This document shows, one piece after another, positions 8,493 to 17,378 of a DNA stretch of 64,000 nt. A model generated the notes under the pieces. That model saw nothing but the letters and a program-made list of their open reading frames with translations. It was not told the origin of the DNA and searched no databases. The DNA is from an uncultured Verrucomicrobiota bacterium (GTDB lineage Bacteria > Verrucomicrobiota > Verrucomicrobiia > Limisphaerales > UBA9464), in contig CAJAHH010000076.1 in the NCBI GenBank assembly GCA_903939515.1, positions 1 through 64,000 on the forward strand, in the 5' to 3' direction. Position numbers and translations under genes: made by a program. The first letter of the stretch is position 1. Every line of letters starts with the position of its first letter.

Positions 8493-8870
8493 ATGAACAA
8501 GTTTCTGACCGTCTCCGCCCTGTTGATCGGCCTCGCGAGCTTCACCGGTTGCTACCGGACCCAAGAAGGTCGCGTGAAGGTAGGTGTGCCTTTCGCCTTG
8601 GATTACATCGAAAGCCGCTATGAGCGACCGGCCTCCCAGTTGTTCGAGGCGTCCAAGGCCACACTGGTGTTTAACGGCACGCTGACTTCCGAGGATGTTG
8701 TCCGTAAGACCCTCTCGGCCAAAATCGAGAACCGCACCCTGTGGATTCGCGTCGAGGAGTTGGAGCCCAACGCCAGCCGCATTTTCGTCCAGGCTCGGCA
8801 GTCCAATGGCAAGGCCGACATTCTCTTGGCCAGCGAGCTCGATAAGCAGATCGCGCTTCGCCTCCGCTAA
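8493..8870 (+). CDS. Small exported lipoprotein, about 125 residues
   Basis: From ATG at 8493 the product starts MNKFLTVSALLIGLASFTGC, a type II signal peptide ending in a lipobox with Cys20. The mature part of about 105 residues has mixed alpha/beta composition, with a segment reading ALDYIESRYERPASQLFEA and a strand pair ending VFVQARQSNG-like. It resembles small conserved verrucomicrobial lipoproteins of the DUF3568 kind, but I cannot confirm that assignment. It is probably anchored to a membrane facing the periplasm. The CLC gene starts 48 bp later and may be co-transcribed. Confidence 0.75.
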   Translation: MNKFLTVSALLIGLASFTGCYRTQEGRVKVGVPFALDYIESRYERPASQLFEASKATLVFNGTLTSEDVVRKTLSAKIENRTLWIRVEELEPNASRIFVQARQSNGKADILLASELDKQIALRLR

Positions 8871-8918
8871 TCTTGGTCCTCGTCATCGCAAGGCCGCGGG
8901 CCATTCCCGATCGTCGTC

Positions 8919-10172
8919 ATGACTCCGGCCTTGCCGTCCCCGCAACTGCGGTCTCCTGAGCGCCTGCTCGCGGGCCTGGGGATTGCGGCGTTGGCAGGGC
9001 TGGGCTCCGGGTTGACCAGCGCGTTTTTTTTGACCGCGCTCGATGCGGTCACCGCGACCCGTTGGCGGTACCCGTGGTTGTTGTTTTTGTTGCCGGTGGC
9101 GGGTCTCCTCATGATCCGCGCCTACGCAGCGTGGGGACCCGGCTCCGAACGAGGCGTGAGTCTACTGCTCGACGTGGCTCACCGGCGTTCGCCGGGTGTG
9201 CCTTGGACCATGGCGCCGCTGGTGTTGGGGGCGACACTCTTGAGCCACTTGTGTGGTGGTTCGGTCGGTCGGGAAGGCACGGCCGTGCAAATGGGGGCGG
9301 CGTTGTCTCACGTATGGGGGCGGCGCTTGAGTGCCTTTGTTCCGGATCCCTCCGTCGCCGTGTTGGCGGGCATCGCCGGCGGATTTGGTGCCGTGTTCGG
9401 GACTCCGTGGGCGGGGGCGCTGTATGCGATTGAATTGCCGGTTCTCGGGCGATTCCAGTGGCGCAGAGCGCTGCAGTGTCTGGTGGCGTCTTGGCTGGGG
9501 CATGCAACGTGTTTGGCTCTCGGCGTCCATCACACCGTTTATCCGTTGGCTCGGGCCCTCCCGCTCCAACCGGCAGGAGGACTCTGGCAGTGCGCGCTGG
9601 CGGCGTTGGTCTTTGGCCTAGCGGCCCGGCTGTTCGTGGGCTGCCTCCGCGGATGGGGCCGACTCTTTGAGCGACTGGCCATTCCACGGTGGGCCCTACC
9701 GGTGGCGTCGGCCTTTGTGGTGATCGCACTGACTCAACTCTTGGGTACCGATGCGTACTTGGGAATTGGTGTCACCGGTCGATTGCCGGGCGATCCTTCG
9801 CTCATTCGTTGCTTTGAAGTGGGAGGTGTCACGGCCTGGAGTTGGGGATGGAAGCTGCTCTTCACCACAGTGACCTTGGCCGGTGGATTCAAGGGGGGCG
9901 AAGTCACGCCGCTCTTCTTTGTGGGGGCAGCCCTCGGGCACGCCATTGCGACGTTGGCTGGTTGGCCTGTGCAGGAATTTGCTGCGATGGGATTTGTGGC
10001 AGTGTTTGCCGCCGCCAGTCACACGCCGCTGGCCTGCGCGGTTCTGGGTTGGGAATTGTTTGGGCCCGAACTCCTCCTGCCAGCGCTGCTGGCCTGCCTG
10101 GTGGCCAATGCCGTCGCGACGGGCACGGGTCTCTACGATGCACGGACCCAATCGGACCGGGTCTCTGAGTAA
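8919..10172 (+). CDS. CLC-family anion/proton antiporter, fluoride-type (CLC-F) signature
   Basis: This 417-residue polytopic protein has the CLC fold. The motif GGSVGREGTAVQMG (about 113-126) contains the gating glutamate, Glu119. It reads GREGT rather than the GREGP of chloride transporters, and the usual GSGIP region is replaced by GSERGVSLLLDV. Those two changes are what I recall of the bacterial CLC-F branch, which exports fluoride in exchange for protons. FKGGEVTPLFFVGAALGHA near 325 and the C-terminal helices are typical, and there is no C-terminal CBS domain. No fluoride riboswitch was seen in the short leader. Confidence 0.8.
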   Translation: MTPALPSPQLRSPERLLAGLGIAALAGLGSGLTSAFFLTALDAVTATRWRYPWLLFLLPVAGLLMIRAYAAWGPGSERGVSLLLDVAHRRSPGVPWTMAPLVLGATLLSHLCGGSVGREGTAVQMGAALSHVWGRRLSAFVPDPSVAVLAGIAGGFGAVFGTPWAGALYAIELPVLGRFQWRRALQCLVASWLGHATCLALGVHHTVYPLARALPLQPAGGLWQCALAALVFGLAARLFVGCLRGWGRLFERLAIPRWALPVASAFVVIALTQLLGTDAYLGIGVTGRLPGDPSLIRCFEVGGVTAWSWGWKLLFTTVTLAGGFKGGEVTPLFFVGAALGHAIATLAGWPVQEFAAMGFVAVFAAASHTPLACAVLGWELFGPELLLPALLACLVANAVATGTGLYDARTQSDRVSE

Positions 10173-10224
10173 CAACCGTTGGACCGGGGCAGGGTGTCCG
10201 CGGGTGCTTAAGGAAAACTCTGGC

Positions 10225-11610
10225 CTACAGGTCGTGCAGTTCGAACTCGTGAAGTTTGCGATGCAGCGTTCTGCGACTGACTCCCAGCTTCAAGGCCGCC
10301 TCGGTTCGGTTGCCGTCGCATTCCTTGAGCGCATGGATGATGAGCTGCTTCTCGGCCTCTCGCAGCGAGAGCCTGCCAGGAGCCAGATTTGCTTGCGGAA
10401 CGGGTGTGATAAACGCGGCCTCGATGAGGGGTTCACGCACCGAGGCGGGGAGGTCCCGGGGCAGGACTTGATCGCCGCGACACAGGACCACTGCGTGTTC
10501 GATGGAGGCCCGCAGTTCGCGGACGTTTCCGGGCCAGCGATATCGGAGCATGAGCTCCATCGCTTCGGTGCTGAAGGCGGTGACCTTCTTGTCGTTTTCA
10601 CGGGCGAATTCTTTAAGAAATGAGCTGATGAGGAGCGGGATGTCGGCGACCCGTTCGCGCAATGGGGGCAGGTGGATGGGCACCACCGCGATCCGGAAAT
10701 AAAGGTCTTCGCGGAAGGTGCCGGCCCGGACCAGCGTTTTAAGATCTTTGTTGGTGGCGGAAAGGAAACGCACATCGGCGCTCTGCGTCTTACCGGAGCC
10801 CAAACGCTCATAAGTGCGTTCGCCGATCAGACGCAATAATTTGACCTGAGTGGTGGCGTCGATCTCGCCGATTTCATCGAGAAACAGCGTCCCTCCCTGG
10901 GCTTGTTCTACTCGTCCGATGCGGCGTTCATTGGCTCCGGTGAAAGCTCCCTTTTCGTGACCGAAAAGTTCGGCCTCAAGCAGCGTGGCGGGCAGCGCGG
11001 CACAGTTGACGGTGACCAAGGGACCTCGGGCGCGGCGACTGAGTTGGTGGATGGCCTTAGCGACAAGTTCTTTGCCGGTGCCGCTTTCTCCGGTGATGAG
11101 CACCGTGGCGGTGGAGGGACCGATTTGCTGGATTTGTTCGAACACCTCCCGGATGGATGGAGTTTCGCCGATGAAGCTCTCCAAGCCGAAGCGTTGATCG
11201 AGACGCTGATGGAGTTGCTCGTTTTCGCTTTCAAGTCGGTTGCGTCGGAGGGCCCGTTGAATGCGCAATTCCAGTTCATCGATTTGCAGGCGACCCTTGC
11301 TGATGTAGTCGTCAGCGCCTTGCTTCATGGCCTCGACGGCCAGGTCTTCGGAACCATAGGCCGTCATCAGGATACAGACCGGAGGTTTCGGTAGAGCCTT
11401 CGCTTTGCGGATGAGTGCCAGTCCGTCGTCGCCGGCCATGCGGAGGTCTGTCAGCAGCACATCCACGGGTTCCTTTTCCAACAACTGCCAAGCTCCCGCC
11501 GCATCCGGAGCCGCATAGACGTCAAATTTGTCTTCGAGCGCCGTCCGCAGCCCATCGCGGGTCGACTTCTCATCATCCACAATCAGCAACGTCGGAGTCA
11601 CAAGAGCCAC
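10225..11610 (-). CDS. NtrC-family sigma-54 activator / response regulator
   Basis: About 461 residues with three domains. A receiver (about 5-120) has acidic Asp12 and Asp13, phospho-acceptor Asp55 in LLTDLRM and the Thr of MTAYGS. A central AAA+ domain has Walker A GESGTGKE, the sigma-54 contact loop GAFTGA and Walker [13 protein letters not shown] Fis-type helix-turn-helix at the C-terminus includes [20 protein letters not shown]. It activates RNA polymerase holding sigma-54 when phosphorylated. No histidine kinase is adjacent. Possible starts are GTG at 11610 or 11601, or TTG at 11640. It is divergent from flhA, which has a good -24/-12 site. Confidence 0.93.
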   Translation of the reverse strand: MALVTPTLLIVDDEKSTRDGLRTALEDKFDVYAAPDAAGAWQLLEKEPVDVLLTDLRMAGDDGLALIRKAKALPKPPVCILMTAYGSEDLAVEAMKQGADDYISKGRLQIDELELRIQRALRRNRLESENEQLHQRLDQRFGLESFIGETPSIREVFEQIQQIGPSTATVLITGESGTGKELVAKAIHQLSRRARGPLVTVNCAALPATLLEAELFGHEKGAFTGANERRIGRVEQAQGGTLFLDEIGEIDATTQVKLLRLIGERTYERLGSGKTQSADVRFLSATNKDLKTLVRAGTFREDLYFRIAVVPIHLPPLRERVADIPLLISSFLKEFARENDKKVTAFSTEAMELMLRYRWPGNVRELRASIEHAVVLCRGDQVLPRDLPASVREPLIEAAFITPVPQANLAPGRLSLREAEKQLIIHALKECDGNRTEAALKLGVSRRTLHRKLHEFELHDL

Positions 11611-11841
11611 ACTAGATTCCCCCAACGATCCGGTCTCCAATTTTGTAGCGACTCTCTCATGGACGCGCGGGCGGGATCGAGGCGGTCCGGGGTAGGGTGA
11701 GGTGTCACTTTGTCGATGACGCGACTGCGCGGCGACTGCCTGTGCGGTCGAAGCAATTCGGGTTCTAGTGAACCGGCAGAGTTTGCCGGATCTGGAGTCG
11801 AAAACTCAATAAAACCCAGTAAAAACGGCATAAAATCAACT

Positions 11842-11857
11842 TGGATCGAGAGTTGCT
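11842..11857 (+). promoter_or_regulatory. Sigma-54 (-24/-12) promoter in front of flhA
   Basis: TGGATCGAGAGTTGCT matches the consensus TGGCACG-N4-TTGC(A/T) at all but two positions, including the essential GG and GC spaced by ten bases. Transcription would start near 11868, 15 bases before the flhA ATG. The rest of the gap from 11611 to 11882 has no gene. Confidence 0.6.
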
Positions 11858-11882
11858 TTTGGTCGGTCCTGAAACGGACGCG

Positions 11883-13997
11883 ATGACAAAAACAAAGGAC
11901 AGTTGGTTGGTTCGCCTGAGCCAGATGGACCTCTGGTTGGTGGTGGGCGTGTTTGGCACGGTGCTGCTGCTCATTCTGCCGGTGCCGCCGCTGCTGCTGG
12001 ATTTGCTCTTGGCGGTCAGCATCGCTTCGTCGCTGCTCATCTTGCTGGTCATCCTCTACACCGAGGATCCGTCGGAGTTCACCGTGTTTCCGTCCCTGTT
12101 GCTCTTCGTCACCTTGTTTCGGTTGGCCCTCAATGTGGCCACCACTCGGTTGATCCTCATCAACGGCGATGCCGGACATATTATTGAGGCCTTTGGTAAC
12201 TTTGTCGTCGGTGGCAATTACGTGGTGGGTATCGTCATCTTCGCCATCCTGGTGATCATCAACTTTGTGGTCATCACCAAGGGTGCTGGCCGTATCGCTG
12301 AAGTGGCGGCCCGTTTTACCTTGGACGCCATGCCGGGCAAGCAGATGGCCATCGATGCGGAGTTGGGCGCTGGGATTATCAATGAACAGCAGGCGAGGGC
12401 CCGCCGGCGTAAGGTGGAGCAAGAAGCCGACTTTTACGGAGCCATGGACGGTGCTTCGAAGTTTGTTCGAGGTGATGCCGTGGCGGCGGTGATCATCACC
12501 GTGGTCAATATCGTGGGCGGTTTTGCCATCGGCATGGCCCAGCGGGGTATGAGTTTCACTGACGCGCTCTCGCGCTACACGCTGCTGTCCATTGGTGACG
12601 GACTGGTTTCGCAAATTCCGGCCCTGGTCACATCCATGGCGGCGGGCCTTCTGGTGACTCGGGCCGCCTCGAAAAATAACTTAGCCGAAGAATTGGGGCG
12701 TCAGCTCACGTCGTACCCTCGGGCGCTGGTCATCCTTTCGGGGATGCTGGCGTTCCTCGCGTTGGTGCCAGGGTTGCCGATGTTGCCATTCCTGGTTCTT
12801 GCGGTCGTCACTTGGTTCATTGGTAAGAATCTTAAGATCCGGCCAGCCACGGCTGCAGATGCGTCGCGCAAGGCCGACGGCAAAGCTGCCAAGCCGGGTG
12901 AATCCGCCGCGGCCTCGGCACCGGGGGCCGCGGGGGCCGCCTCGCCCGGCGCGGACAAGCTGGAGAACCTCTTGGGTGTGGATGCCATGCTCATTGAGCT
13001 GGGATTTGGATTGGTCTCCTTGGCGGACAGTCGGAAGGGGGGCGACTTGCTCGAGCGCGTCACGGGTGTGCGTCGGCAGTTTGCCCAAGAAATGGGCCTG
13101 CTCATTCCTCCCATCAAGCTTCGTGACAATTTGCAGATCGGGGCCAATGAATATCGGTTCCTACTCAAGGGAAATGCGGTGGCCACCGGTAACCTCATGC
13201 CGGGCTATTCACTGGCCATGAATGCCACCAACAGCCGGGTGACTCTCAAGGGGATTCCGACGACCGAGCCTGTGTTCCAATTGCCCGCAACCTGGATCAC
13301 GGAAGTGGAGCGCAAGACGGCCGAAATCGCCGGATACACCGTGGTCGACGCATCGAGCGTGCTCATCACCCACCTCACCGAAGTGGTGAAGCATCAGAGC
13401 CATGAGATCCTTTCACGGCAGGATGTGCAGCAGTTGCTCGATCATCTCAAGACCACGCATTCCACCGTGGTGAATGAATTAATCCCCGCCCAACTCAATG
13501 TGGGTCAGGTCCAGCGCATCCTTCAAAACCTTCTGGCCGAGGGTATTTCGATCCGGAACTTGGCGAGCATTCTGGAGAAGGTGAGTGACTTTGCGGGGGT
13601 TACAAAAAATCCGGATGAGCTCAGCGAACATGCGCGGCGTGCGCTGGGTCCGCAAATTGTGAAGCCTTACCAGGACGATCGTGGGGTGCTCAAGGCCATC
13701 ACCTTGGACCCTCGTTTGGAGCAGGAAATTGCCAAGGGCGTGAGGCAGTCGCAGACGGAAATTGCTCTCCTCCTAGAACCCCGCCTGGCTCGTCATTTAG
13801 TCGAAAGTCTCTCGAAGATGATCCAGGGGTTGCTGGCCTCGGGTCAGGCTCCCGTGGTCTTGTGCGGACCGCATATTCGATTGGCGTTCCGGCGATTCTT
13901 CGAAGCCACCTTCAGCGACCTGACCGTCTTGAGTTACTCGGAGGTGCCCAGTCGGGTGGACATTCAAAGCGCCGGGACCCTCGTGGTTCCGGAGTAA
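11883..13997 (+). CDS. flhA: Flagellar export apparatus protein FlhA (FHIPEP family)
   Basis: The 704-residue protein has an N-terminal block of about eight membrane helices and a cytoplasmic domain from about 340. The FHIPEP signature RIAEVAARFTLDAMPGKQMA is exact. LFRLALNVATTRLIL and LSIGDGLVSQIPALVTSMAA are further marks. VVIIxFVVITKG-type wording (INFVVITKG) favours flagellar FlhA over its type III secretion homologue SctV, but the two families are close. FlhA forms the nonameric export gate. The start is ATG at 11883; an in-frame TTG at 11841 would overlap the sigma-54 promoter. No other flagellar gene is in the window. Confidence 0.88.
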   Translation: MTKTKDSWLVRLSQMDLWLVVGVFGTVLLLILPVPPLLLDLLLAVSIASSLLILLVILYTEDPSEFTVFPSLLLFVTLFRLALNVATTRLILINGDAGHIIEAFGNFVVGGNYVVGIVIFAILVIINFVVITKGAGRIAEVAARFTLDAMPGKQMAIDAELGAGIINEQQARARRRKVEQEADFYGAMDGASKFVRGDAVAAVIITVVNIVGGFAIGMAQRGMSFTDALSRYTLLSIGDGLVSQIPALVTSMAAGLLVTRAASKNNLAEELGRQLTSYPRALVILSGMLAFLALVPGLPMLPFLVLAVVTWFIGKNLKIRPATAADASRKADGKAAKPGESAAASAPGAAGAASPGADKLENLLGVDAMLIELGFGLVSLADSRKGGDLLERVTGVRRQFAQEMGLLIPPIKLRDNLQIGANEYRFLLKGNAVATGNLMPGYSLAMNATNSRVTLKGIPTTEPVFQLPATWITEVERKTAEIAGYTVVDASSVLITHLTEVVKHQSHEILSRQDVQQLLDHLKTTHSTVVNELIPAQLNVGQVQRILQNLLAEGISIRNLASILEKVSDFAGVTKNPDELSEHARRALGPQIVKPYQDDRGVLKAITLDPRLEQEIAKGVRQSQTEIALLLEPRLARHLVESLSKMIQGLLASGQAPVVLCGPHIRLAFRRFFEATFSDLTVLSYSEVPSRVDIQSAGTLVVPE

Positions 13998-14097
13998 ACT
14001 CCTCGGCCGCTCCGTGGGCAAAAAAGCGAGGACGCAGTGAACTGCATCCCCGCCGCTCACCGCCTTGCCCAAACCAGAATTCCCCAGCCGCAGAACA

Positions 14098-14124
14098 CCT
14101 CCCCATTTTCAGACAGGCTTTTAG
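14098..14124. repeat. 27-bp motif at a convergent junction, copy 1
   Basis: CCTCCCCATTTTCAGACAGG and the seven following bases match 62387-62413 at 25 of 27 positions. Both copies lie between the ends of two convergent genes (here flhA and the outer-membrane protein). On the other strand it reads AAGCCTGTCTGAAAAT, which resembles insertion-sequence termini. That origin is only a suggestion. Confidence 0.55.
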
Positions 14125-14151
14125 CGATTTGTGCTCAGAACGATGGTTTGC

Positions 14152-15309
14152 TCAGAACCACCGCGAAACCGAAACGGTCACCAGATAATCCGCGAAGGCA
14201 GCATCGCCACGAGTTCCCTTTTGGAGGTTCCAATAACTGCGCTCGCGTTGGGCTTCTAGACGCCAGGGCACCGTGATGGCCACATTCCATTTCCCGGGCA
14301 TCCAGTTGATTCCCGGTTCAATGGCAATGGCGTAACCCGGGCGACGGAAGCCCTCCTCATTCCCCGCGTTGCCGTTGAGATCCTCCACGGGGATGCCCTC
14401 CATGCGGCCGCCCAGGGAGACGGAGAGGTTGTGCTTCTCGCTGACCACCTTGGAGAAGCCGGCGCGGAACATGTACTGGTCGGTAATGGACATGCCGTTG
14501 TCGATGTTCTTGCCCGCAATCGTGGGGCCTGCATCGCTCCGCGCAGTGGGGCTCTTCACGCCATTCACATTTTGCGGATTGAACAGGTAATACGCCTGAG
14601 CATAGGCGAAGAAGCCCTTGGTCAACTCACGGTAGCCGTTGAGTTCCCAACTGACACCCCAACCGCCGTCACCGGGTTGGATGGACTGATCCACATTGCG
14701 TCGCACCGGTTGGATGTTCACGCCGGAGGTGGGATCCTGGTCCTGGAAAAACGTGTCGTCGGCCTGGTAGTCGCCACTGGGAGCCTTGCCACCGAGGCTG
14801 ACCTGCAGGTTGCCCTTGGGCTGGGTTTTCGGATCCCAGAGCCAATAGCCCACCACGGCTCGGACGTCGCCGATGCCTGTGGCTCCGGTATCGCGTCGGA
14901 CACCGCTGTGTTCATAGGGCGCTGAACGGATGTGATGCACCCAAGGCAGGACCAGCGATGCGGACAAACGCGGGCTGAATTGGTAGGTCACACTGGTGTC
15001 GATGAACTGGGAGTAGTTAATGACTTCGGTGCCTTGTTGGAAGCGATCGAGTCCGGCGGCATTCCGGGATTCATTGCCGCCGATGAAGTGGCGATCTGAC
15101 TTGAAGAATCGGTAGCCCACCGATGCCAACCAAGGACCGTGTTCGGCGGCGTCCTCTCCCGTGCCCGAGTGGTTCATGGTGCACATGCCGCCGCCGCGGA
15201 CCGCGACGCAGCCTTGGGCTTGGGCTTGCTCAGTCCAGATGGCTTGCAGGCAGAAGACGGCCGAAGCCAGAACTGTGGCGGATTGGGCAATGGAGGGAGA
15301 CCGATTCAT
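14152..15309 (-). CDS. Outer-membrane beta-barrel protein (Phenol_MetA_deg-like)
   Basis: The 385-residue product has a signal peptide (1-32, ending EQAQAQG). It then shows alternating hydrophobic strands typical of a beta-barrel and ends in VTVSVSRWF; a C-terminal aromatic residue is the outer-membrane assembly signal. Repeated patterns such as TSVTYQFSPRLSASLVLPWV and GIGDVRAVVGYWLW match the family often labelled MetA-pathway phenol degradation, whose real role is unknown. GDYQADD and PGDGGWGVSWELNGY-like loops are present. The neighbours give no functional clue. Confidence 0.75.
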   Translation of the reverse strand: MNRSPSIAQSATVLASAVFCLQAIWTEQAQAQGCVAVRGGGMCTMNHSGTGEDAAEHGPWLASVGYRFFKSDRHFIGGNESRNAAGLDRFQQGTEVINYSQFIDTSVTYQFSPRLSASLVLPWVHHIRSAPYEHSGVRRDTGATGIGDVRAVVGYWLWDPKTQPKGNLQVSLGGKAPSGDYQADDTFFQDQDPTSGVNIQPVRRNVDQSIQPGDGGWGVSWELNGYRELTKGFFAYAQAYYLFNPQNVNGVKSPTARSDAGPTIAGKNIDNGMSITDQYMFRAGFSKVVSEKHNLSVSLGGRMEGIPVEDLNGNAGNEEGFRRPGYAIAIEPGINWMPGKWNVAITVPWRLEAQRERSYWNLQKGTRGDAAFADYLVTVSVSRWF

Positions 15310-15402
15310 TGCTCTGGACTGTAAACAGAATGCGTATTCAAACCCTGCCTTTGGGGTCGAATGCGGGTGCTCTGGGGTGAACTGCTGGTTTTGAGGGGTG
15401 GG

Positions 15403-15665
15403 TTAGACTGAGTGGCAGGCGACGTGCCGACCCTTGCCTAGATCTCGCAGGACCGGAGCTTCGACGCGGCACTGGGGCTACACAACCGGACAGCGGGGGT
15501 GCGGAGGTGGAACGGTCAGCCGGTGGGGGGCGATGGGCGTTGAAGCACATCGAGGGCGGGGCCCTCTTCCACGACCTGCCCAGCGTCCATCACACCGACC
15601 CGGTCGGCGATGTCGCTCACGAGACCTGGATTTTGGGTGATGCCATGAAAGAAGCCCTGATCGAG
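15403..15665 (-). pseudogene. Decayed C-terminal fragment of an oligopeptide ABC ATPase (OppD/DppD-like)
   Basis: On the minus strand one frame (about 15665 to 15515) reads ITQNPGLVSDIADRVGVMDA followed by GQVVEEGPALDVLQRPSPPTG and a stop. This is the post-Walker-B end of an OppD-type ATPase (ITHDLGLVSEIADRVAVMYAG in intact members, then HPYT). The next frames give FHPRC-like HPRCPVV, a stop, then CRVEAPVLRDLGKGRHVACH and a stop at 15403, matching the oligopeptide-specific C-terminal tail. At least one frameshift and one in-frame stop separate the pieces, and the N-terminal Walker A half is missing. It abuts the lipoprotein gene ending at 15666. Confidence 0.75.
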
Positions 15666-16169
15666 TCACGGTTTGGGTGGGGAATTGCCGAGGGTTTCCC
15701 GGGTTTTTTCAGCCAGCTTTCGGGCTTGTTCTTCGGCTTTTACAGCGGCCTTGGTCGCCAGTTCCGAAGCTTCCTTGAAGGCCAGTTCAGCTTGGGTACG
15801 GGCCGCTGTGGCACCGGCTTGGGTCTGGGTTCGGAGCTGCTCGAAGGCATTGGTGCTGGCTGTCTTGATTCGCTGGGCCGTTTGGCTATGGGCGGCGGCT
15901 TCGGCGGCCCGGCGGGTTTCTTCTGCAGCGCGCTTAGCCAACAACTCGGCTGTGTGCGTGGCTTCGCGAGCGGTTTCCCGGGCTGATGCCGCCGCCGAGG
16001 CCGCCCCTTGTTGGATACGTTCTCCCGCATCCTTGAGCACCTTGCGGGTTTCTTCCGCCGTGGGCGGTGGTGATTCGGGGGAGCACCCGGTGACCAGCAA
16101 ACCAAGTAGCAGCACAGGCAGCAGTCGGTGGACGAGCTCGGCCCATCCGGGAAAATTCCGAGGATCCAT
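15666..16169 (-). CDS. Ala-rich helical lipoprotein
   Basis: From ATG at 16169 the 167-residue product begins MDPRNFPGWAELVHRLLPVL, then LLGLLVTGC, a type II signal with lipidated Cys30. Residues 40-160 are an Ala/Glu/Lys/Arg-rich helix with heptad-like periodicity (AAASARETAREATHTAELLA, EEARRAAEA-type repeats), likely an amphipathic coiled-coil. A longer frame to 16349 exists but would run into the start of the divergent gene at 16342 and lose the lipobox position. It is probably an envelope spacer or anchor. No enzyme motif is seen. Confidence 0.7.
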   Translation of the reverse strand: MDPRNFPGWAELVHRLLPVLLLGLLVTGCSPESPPPTAEETRKVLKDAGERIQQGAASAAASARETAREATHTAELLAKRAAEETRRAAEAAAHSQTAQRIKTASTNAFEQLRTQTQAGATAARTQAELAFKEASELATKAAVKAEEQARKLAEKTRETLGNSPPKP

Positions 16170-16341
16170 GCCCCAATGTTGCGGAGGAAGCGGTTTGGGA
16201 CAACACCCGCTTGGGGTGCTTTGAATAAAAGTGGCCTTAGCCCTCGGATGATCGCTGCTGCGGTTCGAGAGAGAAATTGCCCTGGACTCACCGATACAGC
16301 AGCCTTGCCGCATTCCCAGCACATCCTCTAACGTTGCCAAC

Positions 16342-17250
16342 ATGTCCACCTCGTTGAGCCGCCGCCGGTTTATAGCCTCTTCCGCAGCGCTCGGTACTTT
16401 GGGGATGAGCCCGCTCCGGGCGGTCGAGCCGTTTGTGCGTTCCTCGCGTTCGCGGTTGCGGTTGTCGTTGGCGGCCTATTCCTTTGGAGATCAGTTTAAG
16501 GCAAGCAAGGACGGGAGCCCGGCCCGCATGGACATGAAGAAGTTCTTGGACTATTGCGCGGATCACGCCTGCGGCGGGGCTGAGCTGACGAGTTATTATT
16601 TTCCGGAAAAGGTCACTGATGAGTATCTCCGCGACGTGCGTCGCCACGCTCACCTGCGCGGAGTCACGATCAGCGGGACCGCCGTGGGCAACGACTTCTG
16701 TCATCCCCTTGGCCAGAAGCGCGATGCCGAGATTGCCTCGGTAAAGGAGTGGATTCGCAAGGCTGCTATTTTGGGTGCTCCGCACATTCGCGTGTTTACC
16801 GGAGGTCCGCACGGAAACACGGAGGCTGAGGCAACTAAACTCGCCATCGCCGCTCTGGAAGAATGCGGTGAGGAAGCGGGCAAGGCGGGAATCTTTCTGG
16901 GGGTCGAAAACCATGGTGGCATCGTTCGTCGTGCTGAATCCTTGGTTGAAATTATTCAGGCCGTCCGCAGTCCGTGGGTGGGAATCAATTTGGATACGGG
17001 TAATTTTTATTCCACCGATCCTTACCGCGAGTTGGCGTTGTGCGCGCCGTGGGCGGTGAACGTTCAGTTCAAAGGCAAGGTTCACGTGGGCGGCAAGTCC
17101 GCCATCGAGAAGGCCGATTATGCCCGCACATTCAAGATTCTGCGGGATGCCCACTATCAGGGGTTTGTCGCCTTGGAGTACGAATTCAAGGAGGACCCCT
17201 TTGTTCGCGTCCCTCAGATCCTCGAGGAGATGCGCCCGCTCTTGGATTGA
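16342..17250 (+). CDS. Tat-exported sugar phosphate isomerase/epimerase-like TIM-barrel protein
   Basis: The 302-residue protein begins MSTSLSRRRFIASSAALGTL, a twin-arginine signal. The mature part is an AP-endonuclease-2-type TIM barrel (xylose-isomerase-like family) with metal-ligand candidates in GVENHGGI, NLDTGNFY and ALEYEFKE. Members isomerise or epimerise sugars or inositols, and exported versions abound in Verrucomicrobiota and Planctomycetota. It is divergent from the lipoprotein gene, with 172 bp between the two starts. The substrate cannot be inferred. Confidence 0.88.
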   Translation: MSTSLSRRRFIASSAALGTLGMSPLRAVEPFVRSSRSRLRLSLAAYSFGDQFKASKDGSPARMDMKKFLDYCADHACGGAELTSYYFPEKVTDEYLRDVRRHAHLRGVTISGTAVGNDFCHPLGQKRDAEIASVKEWIRKAAILGAPHIRVFTGGPHGNTEAEATKLAIAALEECGEEAGKAGIFLGVENHGGIVRRAESLVEIIQAVRSPWVGINLDTGNFYSTDPYRELALCAPWAVNVQFKGKVHVGGKSAIEKADYARTFKILRDAHYQGFVALEYEFKEDPFVRVPQILEEMRPLLD

Positions 17251-17378
17251 CCGGGCTAAAATAAGGCAACCCGGCGCTCGAGGACGTGGTGAGTCGGATT
17301 CCGGTTCCGACTTTGGGTCCGGTTGCTTCGCCAAAAATCTGTTCTCCAAGCGCGGGCGTCATTAGCTTTTCATCCCCA

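Noticed and set aside
8871-8918. Fluoride riboswitch before the CLC gene
   Set aside because: The 48-bp leader is too short and lacks the conserved elements.
14031-14050. Terminator after flhA
   Set aside because: A 9-bp stem with one mismatch exists but no T run follows on either strand.
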